Assembly: GCA_028622995.1 (NCBI GenBank)
Contig: JAJQJQ010000017.1
Location: forward strand, 3,224,001 to 3,288,000
Origin: Panagrolaimus kolymaensis
Taxonomy: Eukaryota; Nematoda; Chromadorea; Rhabditida; Panagrolaimidae
Direction: 5' to 3'
Length of the DNA stretch: 64,000 bases
Below are positions 14,414 to 27,035 of the stretch, one piece after another. How positions within the stretch are numbered: position 1 is the first letter of the stretch; the number at the start of each line of letters is the position of its first letter. Made by a program: the position numbers and the translations under genes. Below the pieces are notes generated by a model. That model ran no database searches and was not told the origin of the DNA. It saw only the letters and a list, made by a program, of their open reading frames with translations.

Positions 14414-15087
14414 CTGAAAGAAAGAAAAACTATTGATTTACATATTCTTATCCAAGCGAGTTCAATATTAAAAAGCTTTTGACGTAAATAAGAGCGAGTG
14501 TAGTACGACCGACAGAACACGCAAAAAAAAAAAAACAAAAAAATAGCTAGCAAAAATTGAAAAAAAGCATACATACAAATAACAAATATCAAAAAAAACA
14601 ATTTATATACAAGCTTATAAGAAAATTACTGACATTTTTGTTTAATATTTATGGAAGATTTTTTCGAAGGCCGATAAATACATGAAGGAACAAAAGAGAC
14701 CATGAATGGTTTCCTTCCGCAATAACTGCTACCGGACGGATAAACACATCCACACTATACCACTCTTGAAACGATATAAACTAACGTTACAGGCAAAAAA
14801 AGGTATTGAACTCTGCAAAAAAAGAAAGAAGAATAACGTTCTTTGACATTGAAAAATTTGCTGTCACCCTAACTATTTTTATTTTTTTACAACTTAAAAA
14901 CCATTAAACAAAAAAACATACATACATGGACTCTTTTGCCATTTATTTCTTTCGATCGAAAATGCAACATCAAAAACAATAACAACTTTATTTTAACAAT
15001 TTTTAAAGGTACCCAAAAGAATACGCTTTAAAGGCATTTTTACAAATCGATTACAAAATACTTTAAATTTTAAAATACAATACCAAG
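14414..15087. other. Intergenic, may hold the 5' exon of the ORP9-type gene
   Basis: The minus strand has a plausible acceptor (TTTTTTTGCAG) near 14815-14828 followed by an open-looking stretch to about 14635 that could be a 5' leader. A start codon in the right phase was not found. No other gene seen. Confidence 0.4.
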
Positions 15088-16798
15088 TCAAACTTTCTTT
15101 TTAAATGGTACAATCGTAGGATTTGCAATAAAAAGCTGTGGAGGACCAAACCCTATTGAAGGAGGCACGAGCAAATCATATCCACTTCCTTCTTCATAAG
15201 TAATTGTCTTTTTAGGCACATGGTGTCTCATCGGTGTTACAAGAATTACTCCATTATCAAGCATTGAATAATCAATTCCATCTTTTCCTTCAAATGAGAC
15301 GACGTTAGCTGTAATTGTTTTTGGAGTATTGGATTTGGATTCAAATTGAGCCATTTCTAAATCAAAATCATTATCGTGTTCATCTTCGCTATCAGTAGTC
15401 ACGACTCCTTCATCAAATGCAAAAACATCTTCCGCTTCTTCACCAGAACAAGTATCATCAGAATTGAAAGAATCTTTATCATCATCGGACTAAAAACGGG
15501 CATATGTTAGTTGCAACCAAATATGGAGTAAACGTACGTCGTTCATTGAATTTTCTTGCATTGTTCTGTTCGATTCGTTCATAGATCCTTCTTCATCGAA
15601 GCCGCCCATCTTTTCTTCGTTTTCAGCATTAATTGTTGAACTTGTAATGTCTTTCGTTTGATTGAAAAAATCAGAGGCATCATCATCACCATCCTCAAGC
15701 TAAAAATGATTGAGTCATAATGTGCAAAAAAATCCTATTACAAAAATAAAGCAAATGAAAGGAAACTTTAAGAATTTATGTTCTTTTACTCTTTTAAGTC
15801 ATATAGTACAAATGCAGGTAAGAAGAAAAAAGCTACTATAATAAATTCGCAAGAAAAAAGACTCACTTCAGGAGTAAGCGGTGGAGTTTCTTCAACAATC
15901 TCATCTTCTTGGATGTCATAGGAGGAAAGATATTCTTCAGCCTGAAATCAAAATATTTTTAAATATATCTTCGAAGATAAACATTTACCGGTTTTGAAGT
16001 GACATAGCTAGTATTAGCTTTTTTATATAAACCAGCTAACGCATATACTCCACCATTGAAAGAAGTTTTGTTAGCTCCAAAACTCTCATCGTCAGACAAA
16101 TAGCCCATAAGTTCATTGATAGCGTTTTTTCGAGAATCATTCAAATTGCAACCATTCACCTGCATTTCGTTTTCGGAATCATTTTTCAATGTTGATGTTG
16201 TTGAAAAAGAATCAATAGAAATAGAGTCAGAAACCTTTCGATTTGGACGTTGAACTTTGAAATCAGGACTTGAAAATTCTTCGATAATAATATCATCCTC
16301 TGTTGGACGTGGTCTTCGTCGGGGTAAAGGTGAACTTTCTGGCGATTCATCGATAATTATTTCTTTCGGTTTTACACATCGCCACTCCATCTCATCAGGA
16401 CTGCTATCATCAATTTCAATTGAATCCTCACGAGGTCGAGGACGCGGAATTGAATTCCAATAATCTTCTATTGAATCATCACTTTGTATATTTATAGCAT
16501 CATCTTCTAAGCGTTCTTGTCTTTTTCGAGGTAACCATCGTCCATTATGTTGCTTATCTTTTGGATGAGTTTCATTCAGCTTAAAATTTCTTGCTCGCTT
16601 TGAAAGCCAGTGAGAATTTCGTCTAGAACTAGCAGGAGTATTGTGTAGTGAAGTAGCAGGAGTATTTGTTTTTGAATTAGCAGCGGATTTTCGGATTGGA
16701 TTGGCAATTGGGCGTTGGCTTGTATTAGATTTTCTTTCAAACTGGTTTGGTGGAGCTTGATCTTTTCTTGATTTGCTTATAAACCTTGTAGGACGCAT
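15088..16798 (-). CDS. Unknown acidic, disordered protein with repeated SUMO-interaction-like motifs
   Basis: Not recognised. Exons 16798-15989, 15941-15867, 15699-15538 and 15489-15088 give 481 residues, all joined in phase 0. The ATG follows an acceptor-like TTTTTAG by 23 bases. Residues 1-95 are basic with Ser/Thr/Asn-rich sequence. Residues 100-200 hold five short hydrophobic cores (INI, IEI, III, III, ISI at about 102, 127, 147, 170 and 193), each flanked by Asp/Glu and Ser, such as EIIIDESPES and DDIIIEEFSS; this is the pattern of SUMO-interacting motifs. The spacers contain RPRPRE and RRRPRP. The C-terminal half is strongly acidic and the end has a more conserved look (SGYDLLVPPSIGFGPPQLF then a lysine tail). 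No catalytic domain is visible. A nuclear scaffold that binds SUMO chains is an inference. Confidence 0.75.
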
Positions 16799-17506
16799 AT
16801 TTAAGTATAAAATATTCCTAAAAATGACATACATTAGTTACATAAATGGCTTATAACGAACTCTTTGACAATAAAAGCAAAATATCCACGAGTAGTAAAA
16901 ATATTTTTAAAGCACGATTCAATGTTAAATTCCAAAAAAAAAGTGACGAAAGAAGAAATATTACGAAAAAGGCATTTAACAAATAATGTTAACTATATGA
17001 ATGATGATCATATTATTATCTATTTTAAATGATTAAAACTTTAATAAACACAAAGAGATTATTTTGATAAAGCAACTTACGATAGAACAATCAAATAACA
17101 TAAAATAAAATTTGACTCAAAATATCCCTAAGCATTTTGGCAAAAAGGGTCCAGAAAGTTACATACAAGATGTTGTGTGATCGAGGCAATGTGATTTTTG
17201 TTGCTAAACCTTTTACCGAATTTATAATTTTTAATTAAAGATGCTTTAATTAATAAAAAATCCTTATAAAACCTTTTCACATATAGTAATACAAACTTTT
17301 GTTAAAATGGCAAATAAACTTCAAGCATCCTTGTGATACTTTATTTGGATTATTTATTTATAAGCTTTTAGGAAGGCGCTTACATGGATGATCCATATTC
17401 CTTTATAATCTTAGCATATGTACACTTTTTTGCGTGTCTCTTTTTTTTCATCTACGCTATATTAAAAAAAATGTATGCAAGGTTTAGGCGACGACAAACG
17501 TTTTCA
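16799..17506. other. Divergent promoter region
   Basis: Lies between the start of the SIM-motif gene (minus) and the HERC-type gene (plus), so it should contain both promoters. An upstream in-frame extension of the HERC gene (ATG at 17384) encodes a hydrophobic stretch but has no family support. Confidence 0.5.
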
Positions 17507-20500
17507 ATGCCTCGTTTATTCGCAGTTGGCTATCGAGGTGATGGCCAAATGGGTGAAACAGAAGGACCCGAAGGAAATGAAAGCTTTGCAGAAGCTGTTG
17601 AGGTTTCCGGTGCCCCAGACAATATAAGAATGATTGCTTCGGGTGTTAAGCATTCACTCTTTCTAACAACAAATGGAATTGTATATTCTGTTGGAGGAAA
17701 TGAATGCGGTCAATTAGGTCGTGATGAATTTCAAGATGGTAAATCATTATAAATTCAAATTACTATTACCATATTATTTTTTAGAATCATTTGATATTAC
17801 ACCTATTAACCTTAAAGGTGGGGTAAATATTATTCAAATCGCTGCAGGTCAATTTCATAATGCAGCAATAGCAGATGATGGACGAATATTTTGTTGGGGC
17901 GGTAATCATGTTTGTCAATGTGCGGAAAAGGCTTGTGCCAAGATACCTACTGCTAGGTTTGACAATATCTTTTTAACGAGTTAAAAAATTCCATTTTAGT
18001 CGTATTTATTCCCTTAGTGGAATTGTTCAAGTTGAATGCGGGGATAATAATACTGTCGTTCTTACTGAATCAAGCAATGTATTTGTTTTCGGTCTCATTA
18101 ATGAAACACCAACTTTACCAACTGAAATTGAATTTCTTTCAATGTTGCCTATTATACAAGTTGCTGCAGGATGTACACATTTTGCTGCGTTAACTGCAAG
18201 TGGTCAAGTATGTTGTTGGGGTCAAAATACTAATGGGCAACTAACTGGACAAGTATCTGACCGATTTGAATTTATTCCCATTGTTGTTTCAAATTTATCT
18301 AAAGTTGTTTATGTTGCTTGTGGATCAAAACATACTGTAGTATTAACAACTGAAGGACGAATTTTTGCATTTGGAAATAATTCTCAAGGACAATTGGGTG
18401 ATTTTCGACGAGAGGATGCTGTAACTGTTCCTAAAGCTGTTATAGAGTTATTGGGAACTCCAATCACTGGAATATCTTGTGGAAGGTTTATTATTTAAAT
18501 AAAAAATTCTTATTGATACAAATATTATTTTAGTCGTTACACTTTTGCCATTTCAAATGGAGCTGTTTTTGCATTTGGTTTAAATAATACCGGACAATTG
18601 GGTATTGGAAACTTTAAAAGTTGTGGTTATCCTACTTTAGTCAAAAATATAGGTAGCGTTAAAGCAGCTTATGGCGGAGTGGAACATTCATTTTTTCTTG
18701 TTGATGATATTGGAGATGTAAGAAATCTTTTTTTCTTACCCATAAATAATTTATCGTTATAGCTTCCCATTCATCCAGTTGGTGCAATTGATTTATTAAG
18801 AACCCCAAAATTTCTTACATTTAATAATCTTCGAAGGCTTTATGATGCCAACAATAAAGTGGAGCTTATTGGGTTTGTATCAATTTTGTTGTTGTAGTTT
18901 TATAATATTTGTTTTATTTGTAGCGAAATCGAATCCGTCTTTTCTTCTGTAGGATGTATGAATGGATCATTTTTATACGAAGATGATCGAAGATATCTTC
19001 TCGGTAAAACATCTAATGGCCTTAATTTGGATGATGCTATGCATGCTATGAATATGTTAGCTAATTCCACTTCAGTCATTCAATTTAATGATATAGTATG
19101 ATTTTTTTATGAGATTTTTAATTTTATTTTAACGGATTATTTAGATTTTGGCTAGTTTGGAAAATTGTGAAATTTTTAATCTTCAAACTCATCTTACGGG
19201 TAAAACTCAACCTAATATGGAAATGCTCAGAATTTTTTTCTTACTTATTTGGATTCCACCCATGGCTAAACTTGAAAAGAAATACGTTGATGATTTTCTT
19301 TTACGTTACATATTTTTATTATCAAGAGTTGCAGATAATACAGATAAATTATTTGAAAATTGGTGGAACGAATTACCAATTAGACATTTTAATCGTTTTA
19401 CCTTATCTCTCATGAATATGTTGGAATATCTTTTTCCTAATAATTATGAAAATCCATCCTTGCTTCGACCAATTTTAAAACTCATTAATCGAATGGCTGC
19501 TGTAAATCGAAGTAATGAAAAAATTCCTTATACACATTTTTATTTAAATATACTTGAACCAACGGTTAATATTAAAAAAGATTACATATCTCATTATCTT
19601 TATCATGTAAGCTATCGTATATAAACTATTAGATATTTTTATTAATTTAAATTTTTTTAAGAATCCTGAACTCACCGCTGATAACATTCAAGTTCCAAAA
19701 GGTCCCGATGCATTCTTTTGGTTTGATTATCCATGCATAATGAATGTTGTGGCAAAATCAAATGTGCTAGAAACTCATTCAAAAGTTTTGATGCATGTAT
19801 GTTTTCCATTTAATTTCTTTTGAAAATGATTTGATAAAATATTTTTTAGACAGCAGTAGCTGAATCAAATCAAAGAGCTATTTTACATGGCCTTTTTTCT
19901 GGCGCAATTATTATCAATCCATATTTAAATTTTAATATAAGCCGAACTAATATAGTTGATGATGCGATATCCGAATTGATGACGGCTTCAGCCAGTGATA
20001 TAACGAAGCCTCTTAAAGTTCAATTTAAAGGTGAAGAAGGTGAAGATGAAGGTGGCGTTAGAAAAGAATTTTTTATGCTTTTATTTCAAGAGCTTTTGCA
20101 ACCAACGTATGAGTTTAATAAAAAAATAATTTAATCATTTCTTTTAATTATTACTTTAGCTATGGAATGTTTTTGACTGATGAAGAATCCCAATATGTGT
20201 GGTTTAGTGGTTTTCCCGTCGAAGATAATACATTTACAATGGTTGGAACATTATGCGGCATGGCAATTTATAATGGCATTCTCGTTGAATTACCATTTCC
20301 TCTTGCATTATATAAATATTTGCTTGATGTTCCATTTACATTAGAAGATTTATTAGAACTTCATCCATCAGAAGGTAGATCATTGGAACATCTTATGGCA
20401 TATGATGGAGATGACGTTGAAGAAACGTTTATGCTTACTTTTGAAATTGCCATGACAATTTTTGGTCATACTGAACAAGTTGAATTAAAAAAAGGTGGAA

Positions 20501-21141
20501 AAGATATGTCTGTTACAAATAGCAATCGAGCTGAATTTGTTGAAGTAAGATAGATTTTTGGTCAAAATTATATTTTTTTATTGTGAATAAGTTACCTTTT
20601 TTTTAGCTATATATTAAAAAACGAATGGAAGTGGGTCATGAAGGGGTATTAAAAAGACAATTAGAAGAATTTAAACGAGGATTTATGAGACTTCTTGGTA
20701 GCTCAATTTTAACATTATTTCAACCTCGTGAATTAAATGAATTAATGCAAGGCAATGAAAATTATGATTGGGAAGCCCTTAAAGAGGTTCTTTAAAATTT
20801 AATTTAAACTTCATCATTTTAATTTTAATTTTTAGAATTGTATTTATAAAGAATTTTATAATAAAGATCATCCTGCAATCAAAGCCTTTTGGGAAGCATT
20901 TGGAGCCCTTGAAGATGATGAAAAAAAGAAATTTTTATTATTTTTAATGGGAACCACCCGAATTCCATGGAAAGGCATGTCAAAAGTTGAAATGGTTATT
21001 CAACCTACGGATGAAAGCAAACTTCCTGTTGCGCATACTTGTTTTAACCTTCTGGATTTGCCACCAATTACTGATAAACAAGAAATGTTTAGACGTCTTA
21101 AAATTTGTATCGATAATAATCAGGGTTTTACGTTGGTATAA
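17507..21141 (+). CDS. HERC-type E3 ubiquitin ligase (RCC1 repeats plus HECT domain)
   Basis: Twelve exons: 17507-17738, 17785-17956, 18000-18485, 18534-18717, 18763-18872, 18924-19095, 19145-19606, 19662-19796, 19850-20106, 20160-20544, 20607-20786 and 20836-21141, giving 1026 residues, the size of HERC3/HERC4. The N-terminal third is an RCC1 propeller (repeated GGNECGQLGR, IAAGQFHNAAI, CWGQNTNGQL, VACGSKHTVVL, FGLNNTGQLG). The C-terminal HECT domain has LKVQFKGEEGEDEGGVRKEFF, the L-x-G-T-x-R region and the catalytic cysteine in LPVAHTCFNLLDLP, which accepts ubiquitin as a thioester. The start is placed at MPRLFAVGY because small HERC proteins begin directly with the first RCC1 blade; an ATG at 17384 would add 41 residues including a hydrophobic segment and cannot be excluded. 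Confidence 0.93.
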
Positions 21142-21366
21142 AGATCTCAGCATGTTTTTTTTATTATTTGTGAACTCTCATATTATCATCCTATTAGTGC
21201 CTTTGTTACAATGAGATTATTAAAAATAAATTTTTTTTATAACAATTTTTTAGTTGCGACTTTTCTGTCGCATTTGCAGTTGATAATACTTTGACATTTT
21301 TCATAGAAATTATTATTTACATTTTTAAACTTTAATGTTACATCGATTTGCAGCATTTTCGCTTTC

Positions 21367-22987
21367 ATGGCATCTCGAACTTTGGCTATCATCAAGCCGG
21401 ATGCGGTTTCTCATCCTATAGTTTTCAAAGTAATTTTAATTTTATTTTGAAAAAAAAATTAACCCTATCATATTTACAGATGGTTGGTGATGCAATTTTT
21501 AAAGCTGGATTCAAAATTTCTCGAGCCTCTCGAATTAAACTAACACGAGCTCAAGCAGAAAAGTTATATTGTATTCACAATGGTATGCTATAAATTATCG
21601 TTATTTTTTTCATTCTGGCCAAAATAATGGACTTTGTTTTTAGGAAAATTCTTTTATGAACGTTTAATTCGTCACATGACCAGGTCTATCATATTCTATA
21701 TTTAAAAAAGGGAGAATATAAAATAATGCACACTTTTTTTATTTATTCATGCTAGAGGCAAACCCCTCGAAAATTGCACTTTTTTCTATTTGCAACTATA
21801 ATGATCCCAAAAAAAAAGAAAGAAGAGAAATCTTTGTTGATGGCGATTCATGACGATAGAAGAAAAGATCTAGGGCATGCGTGGAAATAATAAAAAAAAG
21901 AACACAGAAAGAAAAATATGCGGCGAAGCGTGTCGTCGTCGCTTTGTTGTTGAATAAATATTTTAAAATTTTGATTGTGGAATTATTTAATGGCTGCTAC
22001 TATTTTCTTTTTTGCGCAGAGACGACAGCGACGACAAACATGACTAAAAGTGAAAGTCTCCTCATAATTTTTTTATTTCTTTAACTATCTTAATCTTTGC
22101 TTCGCTAAAAGAAAAAAATCTCATGTTTAAATCAGCCAGCAGCACTATTAATATCTTTATATAAAAAGATTTTCGGTTGAAAATAAAAATGTAAGAATTG
22201 AAGGGATGAAGGAAATAAGCACTTCAAAAGCAATTGCGCACTCTATGTCTGACAATTTGTCATCCTTCAAATTCATTGAGACTTGCATAGTCAGTCAATC
22301 GCTGAATTTAAAAAACTCAATCATTTGTTATTTCCTAAAAATGTTTGTGAGCATTTTATGGAACTCCTGTCACATACATACAATCAAACGGATGATGACT
22401 ATTGAAGGCAAACACCACAAAAAATATCTTCAAACATTTAGTCATATGGGAGGGCGAGAGATAATGATGATGACATTTTTTCCTTGTCCTTTACTTATTC
22501 GCCAAAGGCAATTATTTCAATTTTAATCTTACGTTAAAGCAATACTGTAATAAATGGATTATTTATTTTAAATAAATCTGTAGAACTTATTAAATTACTA
22601 TATTTTTTATTACTCTATTAATTTCAATTCTTTTTCCAGTGGGCCTGTGCTTGCAATGGAACTTGAATCTGATAAAATTAATGTAATTTCGGCATGGAGA
22701 GAGTTACTTGGTCCATCAAAACTTTTCGCAAACCTTCTAAAATATTCTTCAATTCCATCTGAATCAAAACCTCTTCGAATGAAGTTTGTACTAACTTTCA
22801 GGTTTAAATTTAATTAAAAATGAATTTTAGATTTGCTGTTTCTGATACTAGAAATCTTGCTCATGGATCTGATTCGCCTTCAGAAGTTTTAAGAGAAATT
22901 GCTATATTTGAACCTTCACTGACACCAATCACAAATCCTCATCAACTTTTTGAATTACCAAAAGAATTGAAATCAACAACTGGTTGA
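21367..22987 (+). CDS. Nucleoside diphosphate kinase, NME6 type
   Basis: Kinase family that transfers the gamma-phosphate between nucleoside tri- and diphosphates through a phospho-histidine. Exons 21367-21429, 21480-21582, 21644-21683, 22640-22783 and 22831-22987 give 168 residues. Marks: LAIIKPDAV at the N terminus, FYERLIRHM, SGPVLAMEL, WRELLGPS and the active-site region SDTRNLAHGSDS with the catalytic His. NME6 rather than group I is suggested by the residues around FYERL and the insertion before SDTRN. The donor at 22784 is preferred over one at 22802 because it removes six extra residues and gives a 47-base intron. An acceptor (TTTGCAG) lies 15 bases before the ATG, compatible with a spliced leader. 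The third intron is 956 bases, long for this window. Confidence 0.9.
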
Positions 22988-23594
22988 ATAAATTTGCAAT
23001 GATTTAAGAACGGACAGTATGCCGGTATTTTATGTACAAAAAAATAAAGAATAAATTGTATTAAAAATATATAATAATAATGTATTTAAAAAAAGTATAA
23101 TGTGCACTTTCTGAATACTTAAATAAGTGATAGAAAAAGGCAAAAAGGTTAAGATCATCTTCCAAAAATTTTCAGGAGGCATTATATAATATAAAATAGA
23201 TAAAAGCACGCGAGAACAGGCACAGGAAGAAAAGAAAGGAAAGAAGATAGATTTTTTAAGAATCTTTTGAACCGGTTTAACGGAAATTTTAGAGGAGGAT
23301 GGTGGAAACACAAAAAAAGAAAGAAATTTTAAACAAGATTATACAGTTAAAAAGTTTATAAGTCAACGGGAAAAATAAGTGCAGCGTGAACTGGCGAGTT
23401 TATCAATTTTTTTTAAAATTTTTATCAAAACAAAAAACAACGGAATGAATGCACGCGGCCAAAAAAAATTAAATGAATATTTTTTTATGAAGGATAAAAA
23501 AAACTAGACGATACTAGGTTGAAGAAATTATAAAAAGGAAATATATAATAATAATAAATCCAAGATAGACGAGAAAATGAATTAGTGTTCGAGG
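22988..23594. other. Convergent 3' regions of the NME6-type and grainyhead genes
   Basis: Both neighbours end here. AATAAA signals occur on the plus strand around 23041-23053. A perfect grainyhead-type site (GAACCGGTTTAA) lies at about 23269-23280. No gene seen. Confidence 0.55.
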
Positions 23595-26500
23595 CTAGCT
23601 AACAGATGTATGAGCAGATGATGATACAACATATTGATTTGATCCACCATTTTGTTGTTGAGGAATAATTAATTCAATTAGTGTTATGGTACAACATGAT
23701 GGATCATCACCTGCTTGATCAATATCAATTATATATGTATCTTGATTGGAATAATGTTCAATCATATCATCATCAATTTTTACAGTAACACCTTTTGCAC
23801 ATTGTTTAAAAAATCCTTTAATTTTTTCAGGTTCAATATTAAATTTATCGCTAATTGCGTGCGCCAATCCAGATAATGATGGCGGTACCAAATGCAATGG
23901 AGTAAATATTTGTTCATCATTTTTTCGTACATATATCATCACTGAAATTAAGGAATATCAGTAATAGATGCTTAAAAAAGTAATAGTAAAAAGTTAGTTT
24001 TGAACTTTTTAAACTGTATCATTTTCCAAAAAAATAAAATTATCCATGTATAAAAATTTACAAACAAAAAAGAAAAGAAAAGTTCAAAACTAACCATGAT
24101 TTGAAGAGACGTTACCGCGAGTTATAATCAACTCACCGAATTCAACGTCAGCAGCCTCAAACTCACCTCTTTCAGCAGGTCTCGGACGTTTGGGTGATGG
24201 TTCCAAATCGCTTAATGGATCAAAGGGTATCGTGGATCCATCGTAAAAACGATTATCAAAATCATCGGATGGCACAAATATAGCTGCGGGCTTTTCCAAA
24301 TCGCTCATATGATAAAATTCACTCCTTTCACAAGGTTCATGATATTCACCATCGCTTTTCTTTCGACCTCCTTAAAAAATGGAATCCATCAAAAAGTTTG
24401 CTTCAAAAAAATAATGACTAAAAGCCCTAGTCGTAAAGCCGAAGCGGCAACAGCGGACGGACATTAAATAAAAGTAAAAATAAAATTAAAATAAAATAAG
24501 CTGAATAAAAAAAATACCTTTGCGTTTTTCATCTCTTCGAGTCTCGTGTAGCATTTTTCGGTTAGCACCCTAAAAGCAAAAGCATTTTTGGTTATTAATT
24601 TTTTAAACTTAAAATAAAAAATCTTTTATGCTTTAATATTAAAAAATAGTTACCAACGATTTGAGTTGGTTATAACAAAGGCTTAATGGCCCTTGCATGA
24701 TATCATAATTCTTAACCAATTCCAAATCTTTTGGTAACATTTAAAAAAAAATTAAGGAAGAAAAAAAATAAACAGAAGGAAGCAAAATTATGCAAAAAGG
24801 ACGAAACACAAAAACTTTGTTTAAAAAAATTAAAACTTTTTTAAAATTAATAAGATTACTAAAAGACGCGCGACACTAATCAAAAAAAAATAAATAAGTA
24901 AACAACATAAAAAGCCATATAGGTATTTTTTTATATAATGGCAATTTACCTCCTGCGCTTTTACGTCTATTTGCTCTTTTTTCTTCATCACGGAGTTTTC
25001 TTTCTGCGCCCTGTTAAAAAGAAAATGAATAATTTACAATGTAAAAAAATTTTGTTTCAAGTAAAGTGTCTTCGAAAATAGTTAAAAATAAATGAGGAAA
25101 AATATTAGCGAATGAAAAAATAAATCCACCTTATCGCAAAAAACTTTGATTTGGCAATATCCACGATGAAAAGGAATTTTATCATTATCTGCTTCATCAT
25201 AAGTATCTATTTGAACATGAAGTGGCAAGCCTTTTACACCTTTTTGAGTGCTGAAATCCGTTGAAAGACATTGAACTGCAATGGAAACTTTAACGGGAGT
25301 TTGATCCGCTGGATTCCATGAAAATTGGATGGCATTATGAGAAACCTCTTCAATTTGTCCAATAATTCCACTACTATTTTTTGAATCAACTTCCAAAATT
25401 CTTTGCTTTGATGAATGTTGCCTTTTATGCCACATTTGCCATGTTTTTATTTCATCCTCATATGATTTATCTTCGCGAAAAACAACCATTAATAAACTCT
25501 AAAAAATATGAAATATGTAATAAGAAATCACTTTTGTAAATAAAAATTTTTGTGTTGATTTCATGTCCGGTTTCTTCTATTTTTTGTCCAACTCAAGAGT
25601 AAACACATACATACGCCCTTAGGGTTTTTTCTTCTTCTTTTCTTTCGAGAAAAGGAAGAGAAAAAAAGAAATTAAAAAAGCTTTCGAACGACTGAACCGA
25701 ACGCAAGCAAAAAAAAAATAGAAAAAAAATATATAGGAAAATTGGAGATTACGGTAGCTCAGTATTGGGAGAGAAAAAAAAGATGACTCACCCTAACTGT
25801 TTGGCTTTTTAATGGTTTACATGGATCTGGAATGTAATCAAGGGAAACCGTATAAAATTGTCCCTTATTAACATAAGTCATTCTATCATCTTCACGTCGA
25901 ATTGATGTTGAAATTGCTGCTTCAAGGCAATATTGAAAACCATAAGCATTTTGTCTATAAAAAAACCTAATTTTTATTTGTTTATTTCTTTAAATTACGT
26001 CAAAAAATTTTATTTTTTGCAACCACACAATTCTTTTTTCAATCTGGTTCAGTTACATGTTTTTTTTTCTTTGGGACAAAACGGAAACCAGATCCGAGCT
26101 GTCGGCAGTTGCAGCAACCGGTCGGCGGTGAGAACTTATTACACGCCGACAGGTTTTTGCCACTCCACTCTTTGACATGGCCCCCAAAAGAGGTCACTCT
26201 CGGGCGATGCTGATGATGAAAATTATTTATGCAAAAAAGATGGACAACACCGGTTTGAAAAAAAGAAAAAAGAAAATTGCGGCATAGATTGTTTTTTCTT
26301 ATTTTGAATGGTTGTGATAGGGGAGATTGAAAATTTCAAAAAAATAATAACTTACAATTTTGGAATTATAATAGGTGATGATTCTCTATGACTGTGAGCT
26401 GTGTCTCGCCTTTCGAGGCCATGTAAAATATCCGATTGTGTATGTTGTACAACTTGGGCTGCTGATTGATTGGCTGTGGATGCTTGAAGATAAAATTCAG

Positions 26501-27035
26501 GTTTATTTGGATCTAGCAATGATAAATCTGCTCCAATTCCAGAATCCACGGGTGAAAGCATTTCAACATTTAAATGTTTATAAAGTCTTGCATCATGCCC
26601 ATTATCATTATTGTGTTGTTGTTGCTGCTGTTGCTGTTGTTGTTGATGGGTGGTGTATTGTATTGCTGAAGGATGCATACCATAATTTTGCCATTGCCAA
26701 TCAGTATTTGTTCGAGCATAATAAATATTTGATGATTGGGCAATATTTAAAGTTGGTTGAGCTGCAGCCGCAATATTATATGGATAATTTTGGGTCATAT
26801 AATATTGTTCAACACCTGCTGGTTGCATTTTACTTAAATCTTCAAAAACTTGCAAATTTGGTTGTGTTAAAGAGGCAAGTTCAAGGGGTTCGTGCTTGGG
26901 AGAGAAATTATTTTGATTTGAACGTCCTGGTGGCGCTGTTTTTATCACTGAGGATGATTCCAATTGAAAATGAGCCATACTGGATGATGGCGGCGCGATG
27001 ACGGTCGACACGTCGTAAGAACCGCCAAACTTCAT
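23595..27035 (-). CDS. grh-1: Grainyhead-family transcription factor
   Basis: Epidermal transcription factor of the CP2/Grainyhead family. Main exon set: 27035-26356, 25954-25792, 25498-25130, 25010-24950, 24370-24095 and 23941-23595, giving 631 residues. The N-terminal exon is an activation-type region rich in Gln, Asn and Pro (a run of about ten Gln, and [15 protein letters not shown]). The immunoglobulin-like DNA-binding domain includes [31 protein letters not shown] and [15 protein letters not shown] through [16 protein letters not shown]. The C terminus is the ubiquitin-like dimerisation domain with [13 protein letters not shown] and [14 protein letters not shown]. The ATG lies 14 bases after an acceptor (AAATTTTAG), so a spliced leader or non-coding first exon is likely. 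The fourth exon has a second version at 24569-24518; see the separate entry. Confidence 0.94.
24518..24740 (-). other. grh-1: Alternative grainyhead exon and possible internal first exon
   Basis: Exon 24569-24518 encodes [17 protein letters not shown] and resembles exon 25010-24950 ([17 protein letters not shown]). Both have acceptor and donor, both start in phase 0 and end in phase 1, so either can join the flanking exons; using both in series gives a stop (G plus GGTGCTAA). Just upstream, 24740-24654 is an ATG-started open frame of 29 codons ending at a GTAACT donor in phase 0, so it could splice directly to the second exon version. That transcript would encode the dimerisation domain without the DNA-binding domain. 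The duplication is seen in sequence; use in transcripts is inferred. Confidence 0.55.

Noticed and set aside
17384..17506. N-terminal hydrophobic extension of the HERC-type ligase
   Set aside because: In frame, but small HERC proteins start at the first RCC1 blade, the hydrophobic stretch is mostly T-rich sequence, and an acceptor-like TTTAG separates it from the conserved start.
22206..22526. 106-codon frame inside the long NME6-type intron
   Set aside because: No splice signals linking it to the gene and no recognised family; AT-rich chance frame.
26375..27001. 208-codon plus-strand frame
   Set aside because: It is antisense to the grainyhead N-terminal exon, which has clear family and splice support.
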